5,943 nucleotides of DNA from an uncultured Agathobaculum sp. (lineage in GTDB: Bacteria; Bacillota; Clostridia; Oscillospirales; Butyricicoccaceae): the NCBI GenBank assembly GCA_944376955.1, contig CALWEB010000183.1, positions 1 to 5,943 on the forward strand, given 5' to 3'. The translations under genes were made by a program, and so were the position numbers. Below the pieces are notes generated by a model that did not search any database, was not told where the DNA came from, and saw nothing but the letters and a program-made list of their open reading frames with translations. Every line of letters starts with the position of its first letter. Within the stretch, counting starts at the first letter, position 1. Shown here piece by piece: positions 1 to 4,740 of the stretch.

Positions 1-12
1 CATAGCAGTCCC

Positions 13-41
13 TTGACAAGAAAACCGGCAGTCAGTATAAT
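13..41 (+). promoter_or_regulatory. Perfect consensus sigma-A promoter
   Basis: TTGACA (13-18) and TATAAT (36-41) are separated by exactly 17 bp, a full match to the vegetative sigma-A consensus. Transcription would start near 47-49 and run rightwards. The next thing downstream is an intrinsic terminator at 128-159 rather than a gene, so the immediate product would be a short RNA or an attenuated leader. A palindrome (41-53) sits on the start site, which suggests repression of an otherwise very strong promoter. On the opposite strand TATACT (34-39) overlaps the -10 box, so some leftward initiation is possible, although I see no good -35 for it. Confidence 0.8.
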
Positions 42-53
42 GAACAGTGTTCA
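41..53. promoter_or_regulatory. Palindromic operator candidate 1 (TGAAC-N3-GTTCA)
   Basis: TGAACAGTGTTCA is a perfect palindrome with 6-bp arms around one central base. It overlaps the last base of the -10 box and the predicted start site of the consensus promoter, the classic place for a repressor site. The same pattern occurs at 171-183. The family of the binding protein cannot be told from the site. TetR- or MarR-like dimers bind odd-length palindromes of this sort (inference). Confidence 0.5.
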
Positions 54-160
54 AGATCGGTGAAAGAATTGCTTTCCGTTTTCAATTCCTTTTGGCCGAA
101 GAATCCTGTCGGGAAGCAGTTGCATGAAAAAAGTTCCCACTTGTATGTGGGAACTTTTTA
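48..160 (+). ncRNA. Candidate structured small RNA (or terminated leader RNA)
   Basis: The predicted transcript starts near 48 at a perfect consensus promoter and ends at the intrinsic terminator at 128-159, giving about 110 nt. Within it, positions 67-78 pair with 110-121 in an uninterrupted 12-bp helix containing two G-U pairs (AATTGCTTTCCG with CGGGAAGCAGTT). The enclosed loop has a smaller stem, 85-88 with 101-104. No open reading frame with a convincing ribosome binding site lies inside. The only sequence that could compete with the terminator is a 5-nt match (111-115 to 134-138), too weak for a persuasive antiterminator. I therefore favour a stand-alone small RNA over a riboswitch. It is not a family I recognise. 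The alternative is a constitutive attenuator for the membrane-protein gene at 238. Confidence 0.5.
128..159. terminator. Intrinsic terminator, usable in both directions
   Basis: GTTCCCAC (133-140) pairs with GTGGGAAC (147-154) across a 6-nt loop. The stem is extended by A5 (128-132) against T5 (155-159), giving 13 continuous base pairs followed by a U-tract. The A-tract on the left gives the mirror-image signal for leftward transcripts. It ends the RNA made from the promoter at 13-41 and lies 78 bp before the next gene. Confidence 0.9.
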
Positions 161-170
161 TTCATCGGAC

Positions 171-183
171 TGAACGACGTTCA
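171..183. promoter_or_regulatory. Palindromic operator candidate 2 (TGAAC-N3-GTTCA)
   Basis: TGAACGACGTTCA is a perfect palindrome with 6-bp arms around a central A, the same TGAAC-N3-GTTCA form as the site at 41-53. It lies between the terminator and the membrane-protein gene at 238. A related pair of half-sites, GAAC-C-GTTC, follows at 197-205. A weak -10-like TAAAAT (208-213) without a recognisable -35 is nearby, so the gene's own promoter is uncertain. The palindrome would cover or flank its -35 region. Confidence 0.5.
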
Positions 184-237
184 ACTGGGCGGAGAAGAAC
201 CGTTCAGTAAAATTGAAATAGGACAAAGGAGGAAAAT

Positions 238-648
238 ATGAAGCGTTATATCAATGCGGCATTGTTGTATGCCGTTTTCGCGATGGCAGGAGGTGTGTTT
301 TACCGGGAACTGACCAAGCTGAACGGCTATACGGCCAAAACCACATTGGCTGTGGTACACACCCACTATTTTCTGCTGGGAATGATGCTGTTCCTGTTGC
401 TGCTTCTGCTGGAAAAGAGCTTAGCATTTACCAATGCGAAAACTGGCCGGGTTCTGGTGTTTTATCACATTGGTCTGAATTTGACTGGCGTTATGTTGAT
501 GGTACGCGGTATGGTACAGGTGTTGGGGATTGCATTGTCTTCCGGCATGAATGCAGCCATTTCTGGTGTGGCAGGAATCGGGCATATTCTGTTGGGTGTC
601 AGCATGGTGCTTTTGCTGGTGCAAATCAAACGCAGTATCCCGGAATAA
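238..648 (+). CDS. DUF2871-like four-helix membrane protein
   Basis: A 136-residue, very hydrophobic protein with four predicted membrane helices at about residues 5-22, 38-58, 72-96 and 106-128 and a short basic C-terminal tail. Length, helix number and the N-terminal GVFYRExTK block (residues 19-27) match what I recall of the DUF2871 family, whose function is unknown. Histidines sit in or at the ends of helices: an HTH pair (41 and 43), H77 and H116. This spacing is reminiscent of haem- or metal-binding membrane proteins such as the oxidase subunit I/NnrS type, but that is inference only. The start is fixed by AAAGGAGG (225-232), 5 nt before ATG. It is preceded by two palindromes and a terminator, suggesting tight control. 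No terminator is visible before the next gene, whose own promoter begins 73 bp after this stop. Confidence 0.8.
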   Translation: MKRYINAALLYAVFAMAGGVFYRELTKLNGYTAKTTLAVVHTHYFLLGMMLFLLLLLLEKSLAFTNAKTGRVLVFYHIGLNLTGVMLMVRGMVQVLGIALSSGMNAAISGVAGIGHILLGVSMVLLLVQIKRSIPE

Positions 649-720
649 TAGGTTGGAACGCGTATCAGCAAAAGACAGGGAATCATATGGGCATATGGTG
701 GTGCGGATCCGAAAAGAAGA

Positions 721-749
721 TTGCGGATTACATAAAGATGGGGTATAAT
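721..749 (+). promoter_or_regulatory. Promoter for the SLH/CAP protein gene
   Basis: TTGCGG (721-726) and TATAAT (744-749) are separated by 17 bp, giving a start near 756 and a leader of about 45 nt. A second perfect TATAAT (755-760) lies 11 bp downstream but has no good -35 at 16-18 bp, so it is either a secondary start or chance AT-richness. The gap 649-720 after the membrane-protein gene shows no terminator, so some read-through is possible. Confidence 0.65.
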
Positions 750-763
750 TTTCCTATAATTGG

Positions 764-784
764 TTGCATTGAAAAACAATGCAA
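764..784 (+). promoter_or_regulatory. Perfect hairpin/palindrome in the leader, next to the ribosome binding site
   Basis: TTGCATTG (764-771) and CAATGCAA (777-784) form a perfect 8-bp inverted repeat with an A5 loop. It begins about 8 nt after the predicted transcription start and ends 1 nt before the AAGGAGGG ribosome binding site (786-793). As RNA it could stabilise the 5' end or gate ribosome access. As DNA it could be an operator just downstream of the -10 boxes. There is no U-tract, so it is not a terminator. Confidence 0.55.
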
Positions 785-800
785 TAAGGAGGGTTATAAG

Positions 801-1946
801 ATGAAACAAAAATGCAGGGCTTTGTTTGCGGCGGTGCTGTTCATGGCTGTTTTATTCGTTTCAGCGGGGGCATCCAGCTATGACCATTATGCGGATCAGT
901 TGAAAGAACTAGGGCTGTTCCAAGGCACCAATCAGGGATATGACTTGGATCGCGCACCGACGCGCGCGGAAGCGGCAACCATGCTGGTGCGTCTGCTGGG
1001 CAAAGAGGACGCAGCGAAGGAATTGCAGTATACGGCTCCGTTTACCGACTTGAAAGGCTGGGAGAAACCCTATGTACAGTACTTATATGATCATGGCCTG
1101 ACAACCGGGGCAACTGCCACAACCTTTGAGCCGCTGAAACCGTGTTCGGCACAAATGTATACCACCTTCTTACTGCGTTCGCTGGGCTACAGTGACGCGG
1201 AAGGCGCGGACTTTAGCTATGCACAGGCGATTTCGTTTGGCCGGTCGATTGGTTTGGTCAATGCGGCCAACTGCAATGAAAGCCGGTTCCTGCGCGATCA
1301 TGTTGTAGCGATGAGTATGGCGGCGCTGGGCACTGAGATGAAGGGCGCGGATGATATGCTGCTGGAAAAGCTGGTCGAGGAAGGCGCGGTTGATGCAGCG
1401 GCGGCTGAGGAAGTACTGCGCCAGTTTGACAGTGACCAGCAGTCGATGGAAACGCCGGAGGAGCAGCAGCCGGTCGAACAACCCGAGGTGGAGCAGCCGG
1501 TTGACAGACCGGAAGAACAGCAACCGGTGGAAGAACCAGAGGAGCAGCAGCCGGTCGAGCAACCGGACGCGTCGGGTGACTATGTATCACAGGTCGTGGC
1601 GCTGGTCAACCAGGAACGTGCCAAGGTGGGGTTGCCTGCGTTGACCGTGGACAGCACGGCGCAGCAGGCCGCGCAGCTGCGTGCAGAGGAGATTGTGCAG
1701 TCTTTCTCGCATACGCGCCCGGATGGATCGTCCTGCTTCACCGCCCTGCAGGAGATGGGTGGATCGTACAGAATGGTAGGGGAGAATATTGCTGCCGGCT
1801 ATGCGACACCGCAAGCGGTTATGAATGGCTGGATGAATTCAACAGGGCATCGGGAGAATATTCTCCGTGATGGGTTCACGGCCATCGGCGTGGGCTATAC
1901 CGTATCGGATGGCATGGCATACTGGGTGCAGATGTTTGTGGCATGA
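801..1946 (+). CDS. Secreted SLH-domain protein with C-terminal CAP/SCP domain
   Basis: A 381-residue exported protein. Residues 1-24 are a signal peptide with a hydrophobic core and AGA before S25. There is no lipobox, as C5 lies in the basic n-region. SLH-type segments follow at about 27-67, 78-130 and a weaker one at 139-176, which should hold it on cell-wall polymer. Residues 181-219 are an acidic, Ala-rich stretch, and 220-255 are four 9-residue Glu/Gln/Pro repeats acting as a spacer. The CAP domain (about 260-381, YkwD-like) shows SHTRPDG (H304), GENIAAG (E328) and STGHRENIL (H350), the usual conserved cavity residues. CAP proteins have varied or unknown activities, so a surface or sporulation-linked role is inference. 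The start at 801 is chosen because AAGGAGGG lies 7 nt upstream and the signal peptide begins there. An in-frame ATG at 687 lies upstream of the promoter. Confidence 0.9.
   Translation: MKQKCRALFAAVLFMAVLFVSAGASSYDHYADQLKELGLFQGTNQGYDLDRAPTRAEAATMLVRLLGKEDAAKELQYTAPFTDLKGWEKPYVQYLYDHGLTTGATATTFEPLKPCSAQMYTTFLLRSLGYSDAEGADFSYAQAISFGRSIGLVNAANCNESRFLRDHVVAMSMAALGTEMKGADDMLLEKLVEEGAVDAAAAEEVLRQFDSDQQSMETPEEQQPVEQPEVEQPVDRPEEQQPVEEPEEQQPVEQPDASGDYVSQVVALVNQERAKVGLPALTVDSTAQQAAQLRAEEIVQSFSHTRPDGSSCFTALQEMGGSYRMVGENIAAGYATPQAVMNGWMNSTGHRENILRDGFTAIGVGYTVSDGMAYWVQMFVA
1458..1565 (+). repeat. Four tandem 27-bp repeats encoding a Glu/Gln/Pro linker
   Basis: Four in-frame 27-bp units (1458-1484, 1485-1511, 1512-1538, 1539-1565) encode EEQQPVEQP, EVEQPVDRP, EEQQPVEEP and EEQQPVEQP. 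The first and last units match at 25 of 27 bases while the middle two have drifted. This suggests an older array with a more recent copying or conversion event. The segment joins the SLH and CAP domains and is likely extended and flexible, so its length may vary between strains without disturbing the frame. Confidence 0.85.
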
Positions 1947-1985
1947 TACGGTAGTAATCGTTCACTTATGGTTGTTTTGAAGAAA

Positions 1986-2025
1986 AAGGAGAGGGGTCAC
2001 TGGGTTCCCAGTGATCCCTCTCCTT
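1986..2025. terminator. Long bidirectional terminator between convergent genes
   Basis: A 20-bp-capable stem with one G-U pair: the left arm 1986-2004 plus T2005 faces T2006 plus the right arm 2007-2025, with the apical tip opened. It sits 40 bp after the CAP-protein stop and 23 bp after the stop of the minus-strand flavoprotein. The minus strand reads TTTTTCTTC straight after the stem, a good U-tract. The plus strand has a poorer tract (TTCCTATTT). It therefore serves both converging transcripts, best for the flavoprotein operon. Confidence 0.85.
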
Positions 2026-2047
2026 CCTATTTCGTGTTTTTGGGGTG

Positions 2048-3739
2048 TCAGCGATCCATGCCACAGGCGGTAGCCTGTTCGATCAGACAACGGTCAAGCT
2101 TGACCGTTTCGTACAGTCGGAAGCCGCCGGCGAAGTTATAGCAATCATACCCGTATCCCATGAGGATGCGGGTGGCGATATAGCTGCGCAGGCCGCTCTG
2201 ACAGATCAGATAAACCGGTTTTCCCGTCGGGATTTCGTCCAACCGTTCGCGCAGAGCGTCCACTGGGATGTTGATAAAGCCGTCGATATGACCGCCGGCA
2301 TATTCTTCTTCCGTGCGGGTGTCCAATAGGGTGACGCTGCCGTCACGGGGCAGATCGGCTTCGTCCTCCAGATACCATTGACGGACGATGCCGTTTTGGA
2401 TGTTTTCGCTCATGAAGCCCGCCATATTGACCGGATCCTTGGCCGAGGAATAGGGTGGTGCGTATGCCAGATCAAGTTCGGCCAGATCGGTCGCTTTGAG
2501 TCCTGCGCGGATGGCGGTTGCCAGCACGTCAATGCGTTTGTCCACGCCCTCATATCCTACGATCTGCGCGCCCAACAGGCGGTAAGTTTGTTTTTCAAAC
2601 ACCACTTTCATGGTCATCAGCTTGCCGCCGGGGTAATATCCCGCGTGGCTCATCGGGGACAGAATGACCTTATCCACGGACAGTCCGGCTTTCTTCGCGT
2701 TGGTTTCGTTGACACCGGTGGCGGCGGCGGTCATTTCAAAGAGCTTGATCACCGAGCTGCCTTGACTGCCGTGATAGCGCTTGTCGTCCCCGCAGATATT
2801 GTCTGCGGCAATACGGCCCTGCTTGTTGGCCGGGCCAGCCAGAGAGATCAGCGCATTCTGTCCAGTGACAAAGTGCTGCACCTGTACGGCGTCGCCTACT
2901 GCGTAAATATCAGGCACCGAGGTTTCCATTCGATCATTGACGACGATGCTCCCCTTGATGCCGGTTTCCAATCCGGCTTCCTGCCCCAGATGGCTGTCCG
3001 GCGTGACACCGATCGCGAGCACCACCATATCGGCATGAAGCGGTGCGGCATCCTTCAGCAGCACATCTATGCCGCCGTCTTTTTCTGCAAAGCCTTCTAC
3101 CGTGTGCCCCAGTGCAAGCTGGACACCGTGTTTGCGCATTTCTGCATGGATAAAGGCTGCCATTTCCGGGTCAAACGGATTCATCAGCTGCTTGGGACGC
3201 TGGACAATGGTCACTTCCATGCCGGAATGACGGAGGTTCTCCGCCATTTCCAAGCTGATAAAGCCGCCGCCTGCGAGTACTGCGGATTTGGGGTGGTGCG
3301 TGTCGATAAACTGACGGATGCGGAGGGTATCCTCCACCGTGCGCAGCGTAAACAGTTGTTCCAGTCCCACGCCGGGCAGCCGGGGCTGCGCGGGCTTTGC
3401 GCCCGGCGAGAGCAGCAGCTTGTCATAGGACTCTTCAAACGTTTCGTCAGTCTGCAAATTGGTTACAGAAACCGTTTTACGCTCCGGGTGCAGGGCGGTT
3501 ACCTCATGATGCACCCGCATATCGACGCGGAACCGTTCATAAAAGCTTTCCGGCGTTTGCAAGGTCAACTCATTCGGGTCGGTGATTGTGCCACCGACAT
3601 AATAGGGCAGGTCGCAGTTGGCGTACGAGATAAAGCCAGACCGCTCAAATACGACAATCTCCGCCTGTTCATCCCGCCTGCGGATGCGGGCTGCGGCGGT
3701 CGCGCCGCCGGCAACGCCGCCGACAATCACTACCTTCAT
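2048..3739 (-). CDS. CoA-disulfide reductase-like FAD/NAD(P)H oxidoreductase with C-terminal rhodanese domain
   Basis: A 563-residue cytosolic flavoprotein of the CoADR-rhodanese type. Residues 1-12 carry the FAD-binding GGVAGG motif. NCDLPYY (41-47) contains the redox-active C42 of the single-cysteine CoADR/NADH oxidase group. AGGGFISLEMAE (156-167) is the NAD(P)H-binding fold, VPDIYAVGDAV (275-285) the second FAD contact, and LAYAPPYSSAKDP (424-436) the conserved dimerisation block with its tyrosines. A rhodanese domain (about 465-545) follows, with the active loop CQSGLRS at C513, then a C-terminal CGM near 559-561. Family members reduce CoA disulfide, CoA persulfide or polysulfide with NAD(P)H. 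The rhodanese probably delivers sulfane sulfur to C42 (inference). ATG lies 1 nt after the stop of the upstream rhodanese gene, with a GGAAAGGTGG-like ribosome site inside that gene, so translation is probably coupled. Confidence 0.92.
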   Translation of the reverse strand: MKVVIVGGVAGGATAAARIRRRDEQAEIVVFERSGFISYANCDLPYYVGGTITDPNELTLQTPESFYERFRVDMRVHHEVTALHPERKTVSVTNLQTDETFEESYDKLLLSPGAKPAQPRLPGVGLEQLFTLRTVEDTLRIRQFIDTHHPKSAVLAGGGFISLEMAENLRHSGMEVTIVQRPKQLMNPFDPEMAAFIHAEMRKHGVQLALGHTVEGFAEKDGGIDVLLKDAAPLHADMVVLAIGVTPDSHLGQEAGLETGIKGSIVVNDRMETSVPDIYAVGDAVQVQHFVTGQNALISLAGPANKQGRIAADNICGDDKRYHGSQGSSVIKLFEMTAAATGVNETNAKKAGLSVDKVILSPMSHAGYYPGGKLMTMKVVFEKQTYRLLGAQIVGYEGVDKRIDVLATAIRAGLKATDLAELDLAYAPPYSSAKDPVNMAGFMSENIQNGIVRQWYLEDEADLPRDGSVTLLDTRTEEEYAGGHIDGFINIPVDALRERLDEIPTGKPVYLICQSGLRSYIATRILMGYGYDCYNFAGGFRLYETVKLDRCLIEQATACGMDR

Positions 3740-3740
3740 G

Positions 3741-4061
3741 TTAACGTTCCACCTTTCCAGTATAGGACGAAATCCCGCCGATATTGGTTATGTTCGTATA
3801 TCCCATCTGGGAGAGTGCGCCTGTAGCCTGCCGGCTTCTGGCGCCGCTCAGGCAATAGACGAAAAGCGGGGCATCCTTTGCGGGGACGATACCGACAACC
3901 TTCTCGATGGTTTGCAACGGTATGTTGCGGCTGCCGGGGATATGCCCCTGCCGGTACTCTTCCGGCGTGCGGACATCCAGCAACACAGCACCGGCGGTGT
4001 TGTGGTAGGTCGATACGCCTTCGTTGATATCAGGACCGCGTAAAAAATCAAATAATCCCAT
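3741..4061 (-). CDS. Single-domain rhodanese (sulfurtransferase)
   Basis: A 106-residue stand-alone rhodanese domain without a signal peptide, so cytosolic. LLDVRTPEEYRQGHIPGSRNIPL (residues 27-49; key parts DVRTPEEY and GHIPGS) is the standard rhodanese core. The active loop is CLSGARS with catalytic C70, followed by the Ser/Arg-rich helix start. It should carry sulfur as a cysteine persulfide. As first gene of the pair it probably feeds or complements the rhodanese-fused flavoprotein that begins 1 nt downstream. The start is well supported: AGGAGGT (4067-4073) lies 5 nt before ATG. The acceptor and physiological sulfur donor cannot be read from sequence. Confidence 0.92.
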   Translation of the reverse strand: MGLFDFLRGPDINEGVSTYHNTAGAVLLDVRTPEEYRQGHIPGSRNIPLQTIEKVVGIVPAKDAPLFVYCLSGARSRQATGALSQMGYTNITNIGGISSYTGKVER

Positions 4062-4087
4062 GTTCTACCTCCTGACGGCAGGCCTGA

Positions 4088-4104
4088 TGTCCGCCGTGCG
4101 GACA
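4088..4104 (-). promoter_or_regulatory. Perfect GC-rich hairpin in the rhodanese leader
   Basis: TGTCCGC (4088-4094) and GCGGACA (4098-4104) form a perfect 7-bp inverted repeat with a 3-nt loop in the predicted 5' leader of the rhodanese operon. Between it and the ribosome binding site lies CAGGCCTG (4080-4087 region), and on the transcript CCTG can also pair with CAGG at the edge of the AGGAGGT site. The leader is thus more structured than an average 80-nt leader. No known riboswitch or persulfide-sensor operator is recognised. Confidence 0.45.
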
Positions 4105-4146
4105 AAATCATACGGTGCCTGTCGGTAAATTTGTATTTATAAGTAT

Positions 4147-4174
4147 AGTATATCATATTTGTCGCTATTGTCTA
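4147..4174 (-). promoter_or_regulatory. Promoter of the rhodanese/flavoprotein operon
   Basis: On the minus strand TAGACA (4174-4169) and TATACT (4152-4147) are separated by 16 bp, each one or two bases from consensus. A second TATACT overlaps at 4147-4142. Transcription would start near 4140, giving an approximately 78-nt leader before the rhodanese ATG. The flanks are strongly AT-rich compared with the GC-rich leader and genes. Confidence 0.6.
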
Positions 4175-4263
4175 GGCGGCATTTCACGGGCGGGATCGGA
4201 TCGCTGTTGTGCAGTGCGCAAGCGAAGGTGTTGTTGTGGCTGGAAACACATCGAATAAAAAAC
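4175..4263. other. Non-coding spacer between PTS terminator and rhodanese promoter
   Basis: This is part of the gene-free stretch 4062-4411. It holds no convincing coding sequence. A weak stem (TTGTGC 4207-4212 with GCGCAA 4216-4221, one G-U) is present without a U-tract. Otherwise I see nothing specific. The rest of the gene-free stretch is accounted for by the rhodanese leader and promoter, the PTS terminator and the 3' hairpin listed separately. Confidence 0.4.
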
Positions 4264-4303
4264 AGCGGAACAGGCAAAAGCCTGTCCCGCTATTGGGTTT
4301 TTT
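4255..4303. terminator. Terminator of the PTS operon, bidirectional
   Basis: AGCGG (4264-4268) pairs with CCGCT (4287-4291) and ACAGGC (4270-4275) pairs with GCCTGT (4280-4285), with one A-C mismatch between and an AAAA loop. On the minus strand the stem is followed by GTTTTTTATT, a proper U-tract, placing the end of the PTS transcript about 150 nt after the IIA stop. The plus strand also has T6 at 4298-4303. Confidence 0.85.
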
Positions 4304-4353
4304 ATTGGTATGCAATGCGCTGAAAAACAGTGGTCTGCCGCAGCTGAAGTAGG

Positions 4354-4374
4354 ACGGCATAAAACCTATGCCGT
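4354..4374 (-). repeat. Perfect hairpin in the 3' untranslated region of the PTS operon
   Basis: ACGGCATA (4354-4361) and TATGCCGT (4367-4374) form a perfect 8-bp inverted repeat with a 5-nt loop. It lies between the IIA stop (4412) and the terminator (4255-4303). No U-tract follows on either strand, so it is not itself a terminator. It could protect the 3' end or be a protein-binding site. Confidence 0.5.
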
Positions 4375-4411
4375 TTGAGGTGCAGCAGGTACCTTTCTGC
4401 ATGGCTGTCGG

Positions 4412-4738
4412 TTATTTCTGCAGCCGACGGTACAGTTCGATGATCTGTTCGGAGAACAGGCGCGCAGTTTCCGACATGGCAAGCTGATCTTCAGCGAGAA
4501 CCAGCGCCAAGCGGGTCAAGAGTCCGTTTTCGCTGTTCACTTCCTCTTGGATCAGGTCGAAATGCGCGTTGTGTGCCTGCAAATATTCCTCGTTTCCGCG
4601 CGCGATAGCGGCTTCCGCTTCGGTAAAGTTGCCGTCTTTGGCGTGCTCGATCGCTTCCAGATAGTCGCTTTTGGCCGCGCCGCTGAACGAAATCAGCTGG
4701 AAACAAGCCTGTTCAAGTTGTTCCTGTGTGATGGCCAT
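4412..4738 (-). CDS. PTS lactose/cellobiose-family IIA-like protein lacking the phosphoacceptor histidine
   Basis: A 108-residue three-helix protein of the lactose/cellobiose IIA family, at its usual length. Early family blocks are FQLISFSGAAKSDYLEA (13-29), a GNFTEAEAAI segment (36-45) and LQAHNAH (53-59). The C-terminal helix aligns without gaps to E. coli ChbA as I remember it, where LVHAQDHLM contains the phosphorylated His89. Here it reads LVLAEDQLA, so the acceptor is L81 (codon CTC at 4498-4496). The following motif His is Q85, while D84 is kept. H56 and H59 remain but belong to another helix. Normal phosphotransfer from HPr to IIB is therefore not expected. ATG lies 2 nt after the IIB stop, with a GGGAG ribosome site inside IIB, so expression is coupled. 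Family assignment is firm. Loss of function is inferred from alignment by eye. Confidence 0.85.
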   Translation of the reverse strand: MAITQEQLEQACFQLISFSGAAKSDYLEAIEHAKDGNFTEAEAAIARGNEEYLQAHNAHFDLIQEEVNSENGLLTRLALVLAEDQLAMSETARLFSEQIIELYRRLQK

Positions 4739-4740
4739 TG

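Noticed and set aside
41..53. LexA (SOS) box
   Set aside because: Firmicute LexA sites are GAAC-N4-GTTC. Here the spacing is three bases, and it is three in the second copy too.
48..160. Bacterial SRP RNA (because of GGGAAGCAG)
   Set aside because: The conserved SRP core with its GGAA tetraloop and symmetric internal loop is absent. The match is only a few bases and is used in a plain helix here.
124..210. 28-codon ORF beginning within the small RNA
   Set aside because: It crosses the terminator stem and has only a weak upstream GGGAAG. The predicted peptide has no sign of selection.
687..800. In-frame upstream ATG of the CAP-protein gene
   Set aside because: It lies before the promoter and lacks a ribosome site. 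The ATG at 801 has AAGGAGGG and starts a proper signal peptide.
1170..1590. Minus-strand frames opposite the linker repeats
   Set aside because: They are shadows of the Glu/Gln/Pro repeat coding sequence and are rich in Leu/Arg or Pro/Ala only because of the repeats.
2378..3826. Long open frame (482 codons) on the plus strand
   Set aside because: It lies antisense to the flavoprotein and rhodanese genes, resembles no family, and is the usual by-product of biased codon use in the real genes opposite.
4184..4402. 72-codon minus-strand frame between the PTS and sulfur operons
   Set aside because: It runs through the PTS terminator and the 3' hairpin, has a low-complexity unfamiliar product and no ribosome binding site.
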